Shown in pieces: positions 1 to 10,269 of a DNA stretch of 44,343 bases. The position numbers and the translations under genes were made by a program. The stretch's first letter is position 1. Each line of letters opens with the position of its first letter. The notes under the pieces are model-generated. The model saw only the letters and a list, made by a program, of their open reading frames with translations. It made no database searches and was not told the DNA's origin. The DNA comes from Oehlia diaphana (Eukaryota > Glomeromycota > Glomeromycetes > Glomerales > Glomeraceae). The stretch spans positions 71,115 to 115,457 of the forward strand of contig QZLH01000140.1 of the NCBI GenBank assembly GCA_003833135.1, read 5' to 3'.

Positions 1-117
1 ATAAGATAGAAACAAAATAAATAAAAAAATAAATAAAAAATAAAATCAACCCTTATTAATTGTAGAACCGAAAGAACTAAAAAATCTAAAACGAAATAAA
101 TTAGTGAAACCCGAAAT

Positions 118-279
118 ATGAAAAAGAAACAAAATAAAAAAAATAAAAAAATGAGTAAGAAACGAAACGTAAAGTGAAAAACAACTGAACCTTAATTGAT
201 GAAAAAGAAACAAAATAAAAAAAATAAAAAAATGAATAAGAAACGAAATGTAAAGTGAAAAACAACTGAACCTTAATTA
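118..279. repeat. 81-bp tandem duplication
   Basis: Two adjacent units, 118-198 and 199-279, begin with ATGAAAAAGAAACAAAATAA and end with AACTGAACCTTAATT. They differ by only a few substitutions (for example ATGAGTAAG against ATGAATAAG). The flanks at 61-117 and 290-420 carry looser related wording (GAAC/GAAA/ACGAAATAAA), suggesting an older minisatellite. Confidence 0.85.
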
Positions 280-1330
280 AGCACTAAAGGACCTAAATAT
301 AATGAAATAGAGTTAGTAAGAAACAAAGTGTAAGAATGTAAGTTAGAGATAAAAATAAATTCCTTAAGATCGAAAGAACCGAGGAAACGAACCTATACTG
401 AAAACGAAATAAATATGACGCGATCAGATTCTCATAATTCGCAGACTATAATCATCTATAAAAGCAATGCTGATGGGATCGGATTTACAATTCCAAGAAA
501 CCGAAAATAACGAAATTAATTGAATGAATATCAACGAATTTGTAATCATAGCTTTAAAACTTGGAGTTAGTGAAAAGTTTCAATTTTGTTAATATGTTGA
601 TTTCTCTTTATACCGTATTTAAAGACAGATGAGACAACAAAAAAGTTATAAAAAGTAAGGAATAAAGTGGATTCTAGTGGAAGGAGGAATTAGTATTTTA
701 CAGTATATAAGGCAACTTGGTCTGCGTTGCTATAAAAAAATTACATGATTAAAATATTTTCTAAATGAGGTCGATATTATTAATTTACTTTGACTTTATT
801 AATGAAACAAAATATACGTTGTTACGGTATTACATAGGATAAGATGATTATTATTACATGGGATGAAAAATTATATATTTTACTAAGAATTTCATTCGAG
901 TACCTATATTTTTAAATAAATATTCGTGATAATAATTAGATATTCCTAGAGGAAATAAGTTATTATTAACATATTGGATTTTAGAGACTTAAGATTTCCA
1001 CACAACCTACAAATGACGCTTTTCAGATAATAGGATTTATGGAGTAAATACCTTATACTTATATAATTATATTGCACCAGAAATACTTAAAAGGCGTTGC
1101 CACGACTATGTGGGAACTTACGACGAGTTGTGAACCTTTTACTTGCTGATGTTGAGCGGTGCGTATTAATTTATGAAATTTAACATCCCTAAATGTTATA
1201 TTAGACAATTATTACATATTTAATATGATAAGAAATTTTCTATATAATGCGCAGTACATTTACTGTATTTCAAAGTACTCAATTATTTGTTTTGTAACGT
1301 AGAAATAAAGCTCTTCAAAGTCAATTCAAT

Positions 1331-1353
1331 TATATATATATATATATATATAT
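1331..1353. repeat. TA dinucleotide microsatellite
   Basis: An uninterrupted run of about eleven TA units followed by TT. It is a simple repeat with no coding context. Confidence 0.9.
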
Positions 1354-4300
1354 TAATTGGGCCATGAAAAGACTTTTAAGCTTTTCTATGATAAAAATTG
1401 TATGTATTAGAAGAATTTATAATGATTAAAGTAATCTCCTAATTTTAATTTATCAGTATGTTTTTCACTTCAGAAATAGTAAAATTCAAATTTCAGACGC
1501 GAATTTTTTGGCCATAACCTAAAATATCAGGATACTTGTATGTGTACATTTACTTTTTGACCTTTGAGTTTCGGATCTAATAGAAATAAAACGAACAACC
1601 GATATTAATGAACTTTTCAACTTTTAAAAAATACACATTCTACCAACTGGAGTTGATGGAGATAACTTTACTAATGGTGCGTGATTAAAAGACGTTATAT
1701 TTTATTTAAAAAATTTTGCCAACTGCAAACGTGTTGAATTTTCGATAAATATTGAAACCGAACAACTTACATATCTATGATAATTGTCTCCTTATAGGGG
1801 TACCGCAGAACATCCATATTTTTATCGGATTTTTTTTTATACTGTATATAAATTTTTATCGATTTTTATTTACTGGATAGATGGTAAATGAAGTTCGGAT
1901 TAATATTTTTTCTTTATATCCGAATAGATGAATGAAAAAATAACATTTGAATCTTTTGGTATTTTTCTAGTGTGAAAATTTATTTTAATAATAAATAAAA
2001 AACATCAATTAGGCGTAAAAAATCTTTATGACTACGGTATGTTGTAATCGTGAATGAATTTATGGCTGTATGATATATTATTTATATAAAAAAGAATTTT
2101 GGAATCTCTTTACGGAATAATAATGTTTACTATTCTCCTATTATCCCCCAAAATACCAGGGTATTATGTAATTTTATTTTGTAAAATACTCGGATATAAT
2201 TAATTTTTCCTTTCTTGGATAACAAACAATTACTTTCCATTACAGCGGATCATTCGGAATTTCGGATCAATTATTTATAAATTGTACCGTTTATCAATGA
2301 GGCTTAACGGTAAAAAAAAAAGAAAAAAATCCTTTATTATGCATAGTCATCATATTGGATACTTTCATATTGTTCTATAAATCCTTTCTTATCTATCGCC
2401 TTATTGGTTTGAAATGTCATGTTATTTTTATTAAAAGTGATCTAGCACTTTTATCAATCATAGTTAAATCTGATTGGGTGAAATTATTAAGATATCAAAT
2501 AACCTTTCTAACCTTTCAAATTCTTGTAAGTAAATATTAGGCTACGAAACGTTGATCTAAAGTGTAATTTTAAAGTCAAAGAGTAGAATGTTTATCGAAA
2601 TTAAACGAAAATTTTTTAAAAAACGGCAATATTGTATTTATTACGCTTAATTTCAAACTAGTAATTAAATCAAACTAAAAAAAATTATAAATAAGTAAGT
2701 AACATACAAAATATCCTCAGCTAATCCAACGAGTCCAGAGCAATCTTACGAATTTAGCCTTACTAACTTCATTTTTTGGTATGGTTTGTCCAATGCCAAT
2801 TAAAATTTACCCGTTGAACTAAACAGAGGAGAAAATGCGTTTCGTAAATTTATTCAGCCCGCGGATTTGATGTTTGATGCAAGTTATCGTTACTTTAATA
2901 AGCTATCTATTTTACTTGTTTTTATTTGAGAGAAAGTACGTGTGAGTGATATGTTTGGAAATATGACATAGAAGATTTGATCTACATCCAAAAAGCGTGG
3001 ATGTTCGGAAGTTTATTAGGTAATAAAAGAACAAATATTTACATCAATCACTTTATTGACCCACGTTTTTCTTTGTTAGTTAATATAAGGAATTAGATTA
3101 TATTTACAAAGATATATTGTAGATTATCTCCGGTTTACAAATACTTGTGTTACTTGTGTATAGTGTACTAATGTAATGTATTTTTTGGTAGTTCACACCA
3201 TTTATATTACTGATAGGTATTACAGAAAGGGAGTATGGTCGGGTGTCAGCGAGTAACGATACTAGTATGATGATATTTAGCAATGTGTAACATAACAAAC
3301 ATTACTACTATACAAGTTGTCAGACCGGAATTTAAATTCTCTTACAATTTACTTTTACTTTTACTTTTATGATATTCACAATATTATGGAAGCGTTCATC
3401 TTGATTGTTCAAATAAATATTCGATTTAAAAAAAAATCAAAAAATGAAAAAAAGATTCTGCAAATAATATAATTAAGTATTGATCTTTCACAATGAAAAA
3501 ATACCCTTAATGAATTTTTAGAGGTTCTTAAAGATCATCTCATAAATGCGGTGTAAACAAGATTTCAAAGGTTATTGATGATAATATTATCCGCTCGCTT
3601 TGTAGTAAAGCGTGAAATCACTAATATACTAATCAGTAATACTTTTACTTAATATATTTCTACGAGCTTATTATGATTTGTAGGAATTTTACAGATTTGC
3701 CGTTCCCAGAACTATCTACAAACCTATAACCTTTAACCCATTCAAAACTATGAACTATCCATAATAAGTCTAATACATAAGAGTGTTATTTTATACGCAT
3801 CGGTATAAAATGTGGAATAGCATTATCATATGACCAGAATCGGTGTACTTTCGGTAGCGTTCACTCTTTTACATAAACATATGTTGGATTGTTTGTATTA
3901 TAAATTTTTTCTGTAAGATCTGGCGTTTCATTTTAAATCATTTTATAATAAAATTCACATTAATATAGGAATACTTATATCAAATTCAATCAACGCAGTT
4001 ATTGTTTTTTACTCTTTTAATTAATGTAACGGAAAAACATGATAAATTCAACTCCAAAATAAAATGTTTAATCCAAAATAAGTAAATTAAAATAATATAT
4101 CATACATACCAGACACTATTTATTATTATATCTATTTTACATTTTATATTAAAAAAATAAACTATGCATTTAGTAGGATTTAGCCAATATTAGCTAAATT
4201 ATCGGATAAAAAGACGGATGAATTTATTAAATAATAAATACAAAATACAGGATTATTAAAGTTCCGTACTAGTGTAACTTTAGAGTGTTTATACTATACT

Positions 4301-4515
4301 ATAAACAACTGACATCACTCATTTCTAAAAATTGATGTCCGCAAGCATTGTACGTTTCACTATTTACAAATAATATTTTCATTTTCATTATTATTATACA
4401 TTCTTATAAAATTACCGGACTGGGAATATCATTGAATTCAATAATTATTGTATAAATAAATAAATTCCTTTTTTTTAAAATAAAATTATTTTTACTTTTT
4501 TTTTTTTTTTAAGAT

Positions 4516-5876
4516 ATGAATATATCAAAGTATGATGCAACCCGTTCATCCTAAAGAATGGTTCAAACAATTGCTTTAGTTAATAACATGAATATTAGAC
4601 ATGAGAAAGATATTTTAAAATTATGCAAATTACACATTAATTCTTGTATAGTTATCAATGAACCTATTAATACTCTTAATGAACTTATAAAGGCTCTTAA
4701 AACCCATTCCTCTTTTGAAATATATAAAAATAAGAAATTTGAAGATGGTAATACTGTTATTAAATTTCTTATAGAATTCCGTTCCGATTGCATTGTGATA
4801 ATGCAGAAATTACCGATCTACATGAAATTAAAACTCGTCTCTTGAGAACAAATATATCGAATGAATTCTTTCAAAATGAATTTCCAAAACGAGTTTCAGA
4901 AGTTAAATAAATAGATGAAATTCTTATAATATACAGCCACGTTATTTCCGATAGCTCAAAAATAATTGAATATAGATCTGATTGTTTGATAGCATAAAGC
5001 ATGTTAAAACGGGAAGATACTTATCTAGTTATGAAATAAAATATGAAACCGGTTCTAAAAGACAAGTGGTTAGTGAGTTTTCTTTTTTTAAAATTGATAA
5101 ATTTATAATTATCTTTTTGTTTCAAATATATGCTGGTGAAAAAATACAACATGAATCCAACATTATTAGTTAAACACACTCAAAAAGTTCCCTATCAAGA
5201 AAATAAAGTTTTATATGATGATAAGTTTTATTTGACGCATAAAAGAACAGGGGCGACTATTTCAGTAAGTTGATATTTATAAATCGCCTGTGATGAATTA
5301 TGCAAAAGGTAGTACAAATTTATATTTATAAATTCATTTAATAATAAATGCAAATATTTTTTTTTTTTAATTTATAGTACATTGTTTCAATTTGCTTGAA
5401 CCAATTTGAGTTTCATTAAGATTGATGAATCAAATGAAAATGACGAGGCACCTTACGTAAAAGATCAAGATAAGGTTTATATAAAGACTGAAACAGGTTA
5501 TGTATTACGAAGCCAAGATGCCATTTTTAAAATTGAAGAAAGGCACGATAACAACTGGACCAATAAAACGGTTACACTTCAAGAAGTTGTCGGACATAAT
5601 GAAAAAGTCGGTAGATATTTATTATTTAATTAATTATAACAATTATTTATTTCAATTTCTGTATATGCCCTATAAAAATTTTTCAGAAAAATGATCACGT
5701 GTCTGAGTTTCTTTCGGAATAAAAGCTAGAAAAGTGATCATTTATCGGAGTTTTTTCCAGAATTTTTTATAAGGATGTTGTATCTAAATTAATTTCAATT
5801 GCAGTATATGCTATATATATTTAAAAATAATTTCTTTTTTTAGTGGATTATCGAAAGAAATGATTACTGTACATAG
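4516..5876 (+). pseudogene. Decayed Gag-like/MIR family gene, copy 1
   Basis: All four exons of the family can be followed, but the frame is broken several times. After the start MNISKYDAT, one extra base near 4542 shifts the frame before HPKEW. The segment equivalent to the conserved KxxLDQM is deleted near 4735. Another shift follows FRSDC near 4785. In-frame TAAs occur near 4908 and 4996. The MIR motif 1 (HVKTGRYLSS, about 5000-5070), exon 2 (about 5130-5270), exon 3 (about 5378-5620, with VLRSQD and LQEVVGH) and exon 4 (5844-5876, reading WIIER) are recognisable. The intact copy at 8949 is the closest relative in the window. Upstream 4330-4470 matches 6160-6260, so gene and promoter were duplicated together. 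Confidence 0.85.
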
Positions 5877-6320
5877 GAAATAATAATTTTATGATTTCTT
5901 TTTAAATAAATTTGCAAAAAATTCTCCGTTATCCAATGTATATTTTTAATTTTGTTACGCGGTATTTATATTCGAATGAAAAAAAAAAATGAGAAAAAAA
6001 AAAAAAGTACCGGATTGTCATGGACGATTATTACCGGATATCAACTTATATTTACAAATTAATATATATTGAAAATGATTGTTTCATACATGATTTTGCC
6101 ATTCTCAAAACCAACTCATTCATAATTTTGTTTATATGCTTATAAGTTCGTGTAACCGCAGCATTGTTCACTGTGTTACTATTTACAAAATATTTTTATC
6201 AGCTTATACAATTTTCCAGACTGGGAATTCATTTGAATTCAATAATTATATAAACAAAAATGGAACGTACAATTTTTTTTTTTTGTCATTCAAGTATTCA
6301 ACTTTTGTTTATTTTAAAAT
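5877..6320. other. Spacer between copies 1 and 2
   Basis: No gene is seen. Poly-A and poly-T tracts lie near 5978-6006. The part from about 6160 to 6260 (ACTGGGAAT, then CATTTGAATTCAATAATTAT, then TATAAA) is a diverged copy of the 4430-4460 segment upstream of copy 1. It is likely the ancestral promoter of this subfamily. Confidence 0.6.
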
Positions 6321-7635
6321 ATGGATATAATTAAATATAATGCAACTATTCATCCCGATGAATGGGTAAAATATGTTTGGACGAAATGTTTAATTCATAA
6401 AATTAAAAAAGAAAAAGAAATTTTACAATTATGTAAATTAAATATTACAATTAATCTTAAAACTGAACCTAAAACTCTTGATGATCTTATTGAAATACTT
6501 AAGGCTCATCCTACTTTTGATATATTTAAAATTTGTCGTAAAGAAAAATTGGATAAAATGAAATTCGAAGATTATAAAAATGATGATACTGCATAATTTC
6601 TTGCTGACTTCCGTTTACTTTGTGAAAATACAGAAATTATTTAATCCACGAGAAATTAAAAGTCGACTTTTGAAAACTAATTTATCAAATAAATTTTTTA
6701 ATAATGAATTTTCAAGACGTACATCTGATGTCACATCAATAGATGAAATTTATAAAATATATAGTGAAGTAGTTGCAGATAGTACAAAAATAATTAAATG
6801 GACCTGAATTTTTGATATCAATAAAACATATTGAAACGGGAAGATATTTATCAAGTCGACAAATAAATTATGAAACAGGTTCTCAAAGACAAGTGGTTAG
6901 TATAATTCTTTTGTTAAAATTTATTAGTATTTTTTACGTTGATAATCATTGTTATTATCTGTTATAGTTATTTGCTGATGAAAAAAATACTTGATGAAAA
7001 TGCTTGGTGGTATTTAACTTGTGAAGCTCCCGATCCTCAAAAAAAAGATTTTCAAAAAGAAAAAGTTCTGTATGATGATAAGATCTATTTGACTCATAAT
7101 AAAACCAAGGCTAAAATATCATTCAGTAACTTTTATATGGCCCCTGCAACGAGCCATTTAGAATATGTAGAAGGTTTATTATTTTAATTACTGTATATTC
7201 AAATAATGATTTATAAATCTATAAAATTATTTTTAATTATGAAAATTTTTTTACAATTTTTTTACAGCACATTGTTCTCAATTTGCTTATAGTGTTTTTA
7301 ACTTTGTTAAGACTGATCAAACAGATAAAACGTCTTATCTTAAGGCAAGAGATAGAGTATATTTAAGGACAACTAATTATGTATTGCGTAGTCATGATGT
7401 TAATTTCGCGATTTCCAATAATAACAATAATAACGATAATAACGAAAAGAATGATAAGAATGATAGGAACGATAGGAACGATAACGATAATAAGAATGAT
7501 ATTATGCCGTCGAGTTGTTGGACATCAACATGAATTTAATAAAAATGATATGGTATTTATTTTTTTATTTAAAATCATTTGGTATTTTATTTTTTTTTTT
7601 TCATATAGTGGCTTATTGAAAAGAAAAGGACATAA
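6321..7635 (+). pseudogene. Decayed Gag-like/MIR family gene, copy 2
   Basis: Starts MDIIKYNATIHPDEWVKY and aligns along its length with the intact 8949 gene. It carries an in-frame TAA at 6594 after DDTA, one extra T near 6643 before NPREIK, loss of an AT pair near 6797 before the MIR domain, and one extra A in the A7 run near 6981 of exon 2. MIR motif 1 (HIETGRYLSS) ends with the donor at about 6897. Exon 2 begins near 6970 and runs through to about 7169. Exon 3 begins at about 7266 and contains an asparagine-rich insertion followed by a frame change before VVGH. Exon 4 is 7609-7635 (WLIEKKRT). Three of the four shifts are length changes in short simple runs, so sequencing error cannot be excluded, although the TAA at 6594 still needs explaining. 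Confidence 0.8.
7417..7500 (+). repeat. AAT/AAC/GAT trinucleotide expansion
   Basis: In the exon 3 frame this reads as Asn/Asp/Lys/Arg repeats (NNNNNDNN, then NDKNDRNDRND). Other family members have only 5-15 residues at this position, between the VLRSHD strand and VVGH. It is a coding microsatellite that grew inside a dying copy. Confidence 0.8.
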
Positions 7636-8948
7636 ATATATATATTATATTCATATATATATTATATATATATTTATTATTTAAATATTTTGTTTATATA
7701 AATATTATCCAAATAAAATAAAATGAAAATAATAAATTATAAATCAAGCGTAACAAATATGTGCTGTGATAAAAAATAAATTACTATTAATGAACCTTTT
7801 CGCGTATAATCTGCTTTGAATGATTGATTTACATTTTACAGAGGTATTGATTTAGCTTATCTTTTGTTATCTGATAAACTGCACACAGAAATGATCGTCA
7901 TATGGGAATGTGCGACAATCAATGATGATTGCCGCTTATGTTTAATCCTGTATTCATGTAAAAAATTAATAAAATAAACATTATAATAATCACGTGAAAT
8001 CAAGAGATGCGATCTTTGTGTTATATCTTGTATACCTTGTCTTTGTGTAACACTAGTACAACAAAACTCTATTTTTGGATTGTTTCTGTTTGAAAGGGAC
8101 CGCAAAAACCGTTTAGTTAATATGGCTAGATTAATGAAGATTAGAATAACCAAGACTAATGATGTAATTGGACATGTAACGTGAAATAGAAAGAATTGTA
8201 TTACAAAATGTGTATGCCTTTTTCAACAATATTAATTCTCTTTGTTGCAGGCGTAAAGCAAAATTAGATTAATGAAAAAAAAAAATTAGGTAATACAAGG
8301 GCAATTCTTTCTTTCAAAGGGGAAATTTATTTTTGTCGTACAATTAGTCATTTAAGAAATACACTAACAAGTATGCTATTATCGGCTTTATAAAATGTGT
8401 AAAATAGGGAGCTTTATTTAAACGATTTTTTTGTAGATAAATTTTTATTTATTGATCTTATTTTTGTTTTGATTTGCAAATTTTTTAAATTTTTTTATCA
8501 GATAGATTAAAGTAACACGTTTTTTTATATATAATAAATCAATTGAACTACGTTAAAAAAAAAAAAAAAAAAAATGAAAAATTTGAAAGAGGGGGCTAAA
8601 AATTTATTTGTGTATCACAGAACTCACAGACTCACAGTAGACCGTTTATTAGTAATGCAAGTAATGCACCGGGTATTGTGGCGCAGTAATCGACGAATCC
8701 GGTTGGTAAACTTGTGCTATCCAACATATCACAATATTACGAAATAAAGTTTACATGGGCACAGTAAAACTCACTTTGGTTATATGAATATCAAAATTGG
8801 ATATTCATTTTTTTTAATCAAATATATATATATAAATAATTACTTTTTTACAACCACCCTTTTTTTTTAAAAAAAAAAAATATTTTTTTTTTTTTTTCAG
8901 AAAAAAAGAAAAAAAAGAAAAAATATAAAAATTATAAATAAATAAAAA
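7636..8948. other. Spacer before copy 3
   Basis: No supported gene. A 98-codon open frame on the minus strand (7857-8153) has no recognisable domain and no family support. An A19 run lies at about 8556-8574. Long T and A tracts (8815-8948) lead directly into the start of copy 3, so its 5' leader is almost pure A/T. Confidence 0.55.
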
Positions 8949-10269
8949 ATGAATATACCACAATATAATGGAACCGCTCATCCTGATGAATGGGTAAAAC
9001 AAGTTCAAACAATATGTTTAATTAATAATATCAGACAAGAAAGAGATATTTTGAAATTATGTAAATTAAATATTGATGCATCGATAACTATTCCCGGTGA
9101 ATGTAATAATATTAATGATCTTATAAAGGCTCTAAAAGCCCACCCCACTTTTTCTATATATAAAGATGGTATCAAGCATAGATTAGATCAAATGAAATTT
9201 GAAGGTGGAGAAGGTGGTGATACTACAGCATTTTTAGCCGAATTTCGTTCACATTGTGATAAAGCGGAAATTGATAATCCACAAGAAATTAAAAATCGTC
9301 TCTTGAGAACATATTCATCGAATGAATTTTTTAAAAATGAATTCTCAAAACGTGTAACTGGCGTCATATCGACAGATGAAATTTATAAATTATATAGCGA
9401 AGTTATTTCAGATAGTTCAAAAGTAATTAAATATGGTTCTGAATTTTTGATAGCCATAAAACATCTTGTAACTGGTAAATATTTATCAAGTAGTGAGATA
9501 AATTATCAAACAGGATCTAAAAGACAAGTGGTGAGTTAAAGAGTGTTTCTTTTTATTTAAAGTATTTAAAGTTAATAAATTTTAATATTTATCATTTTAT
9601 ATTAGGTATTTTGTGGTGAAAAAATACTCAATGAAAATTGTTGGTGGTATCTAAGCTGTGAAAATCAAAACCATAAAGACGAATTTCAAAAAAATAAAGT
9701 TTTGTATGATGATGTTGTTTATTTGACTCATAAAAAAACCGGAACCACTTTATCACTGAGCGACTTTTATAGGTCTCCTAGAACGTCTTATGCAGAAGGT
9801 ATACATAAATACACATATATTTATTTTTATTTTATATTTTATATTCAAAAAAAAAAAAAGATATAATTTTATTAATAGATATCAAATTTTTTTTTTCTTT
9901 ACAGTACATTGTTTTCAATTTGCATGGACTAATTTGAAATTCGTTAAGGATGATCAAACTAATCAAGAAAATAAGACACCTTACTTAAAAGCACGAGATA
10001 GAGTTTACTTAAAGACTGAAACTGATTATATGTTACGTAGTCAAGATGTCACTTTCGAGATTGAAGATGATAACGAACACACCAAGACATTAATATTTCA
10101 AGAAGTTGTCGGACATAAAGAAAAAGTTGGCAGAGATGATGAGGTAAATTCATTATTTATTTAATTTATTTGAATATTAATTTTTTTTAAAAAATTTTTT
10201 TTTTTTAATTTTAATTTTTTTAATTTTTAATTTTTTTTTCTTTTACAGTGGCTTATTGAAAAGCGGTGA
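8949..10269 (+). CDS. Gag-like/MIR domain protein, copy 3 (intact)
   Basis: Four exons: 8949-9530, 9606-9798, 9905-10143 and 10249-10269, encoding 344 residues with intron phases 0, 1, 0 and GT..AG borders. Residues 1-160 are a helical domain opening with YNGTAHPDEWVKQ and containing FLAEFRSHC and a run of L/F-rich helices, like retrotransposon Gag capsids. Residues 163-344 are a MIR beta-trefoil. Motif 1 is IKHLVTGKYLSS, motif 2 is VYLTHKKTGTTLSLS, and motif 3 is VYLKTETDYMLRSQD with FQEVVGH. The tiny last exon adds WLIEKR. No signal peptide, membrane segment or ER-retention signal is seen, so a cytosolic or nuclear protein is expected. Biochemical role unknown. Known MIR proteins (SDF2, O-mannosyltransferases, IP3 receptor) use the fold for glycan-linked or ligand binding. 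Confidence 0.9.

Larger units (their letters stand above)
1..4515. other. Gene-poor AT-rich flank
   Basis: I see no coding region I can support here. Short open frames at 2355-2540 (+) and 3104-3298 (-) are AT-rich, lack domain-like composition and have no splice partners. The stretch holds an 81-bp tandem duplication near the left edge, a TA microsatellite and many A/T homopolymers. The last 200 bases, from about 4330, resemble the region upstream of the next MIR copy at 6321, so they are probably the old promoter of the 4516 pseudogene. Confidence 0.6.

Noticed and set aside
2355..3298. Two 60-codon frames in the left flank
   Set aside because: T/A-driven hydrophobic composition and no start context or homology pattern; treated as noise.
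5687..5790. Loose duplication of a GTGATCA..GAGTTTC..TCC(G/A)GAAT word downstream of copy 1 exon 3
   Set aside because: Similarity is short and lies in decayed intron sequence; it could be chance in biased DNA.
7857..8153. 98-codon minus-strand open frame
   Set aside because: No domain-like pattern, no splice partners, and no similarity to other genes in the window; likely chance.
8663..8720. tRNA-like wording (TGGCGCAGTAATCGA) upstream of copy 3
   Set aside because: Only an A-box-like word is present; no B-box at proper distance and no cloverleaf can be drawn.
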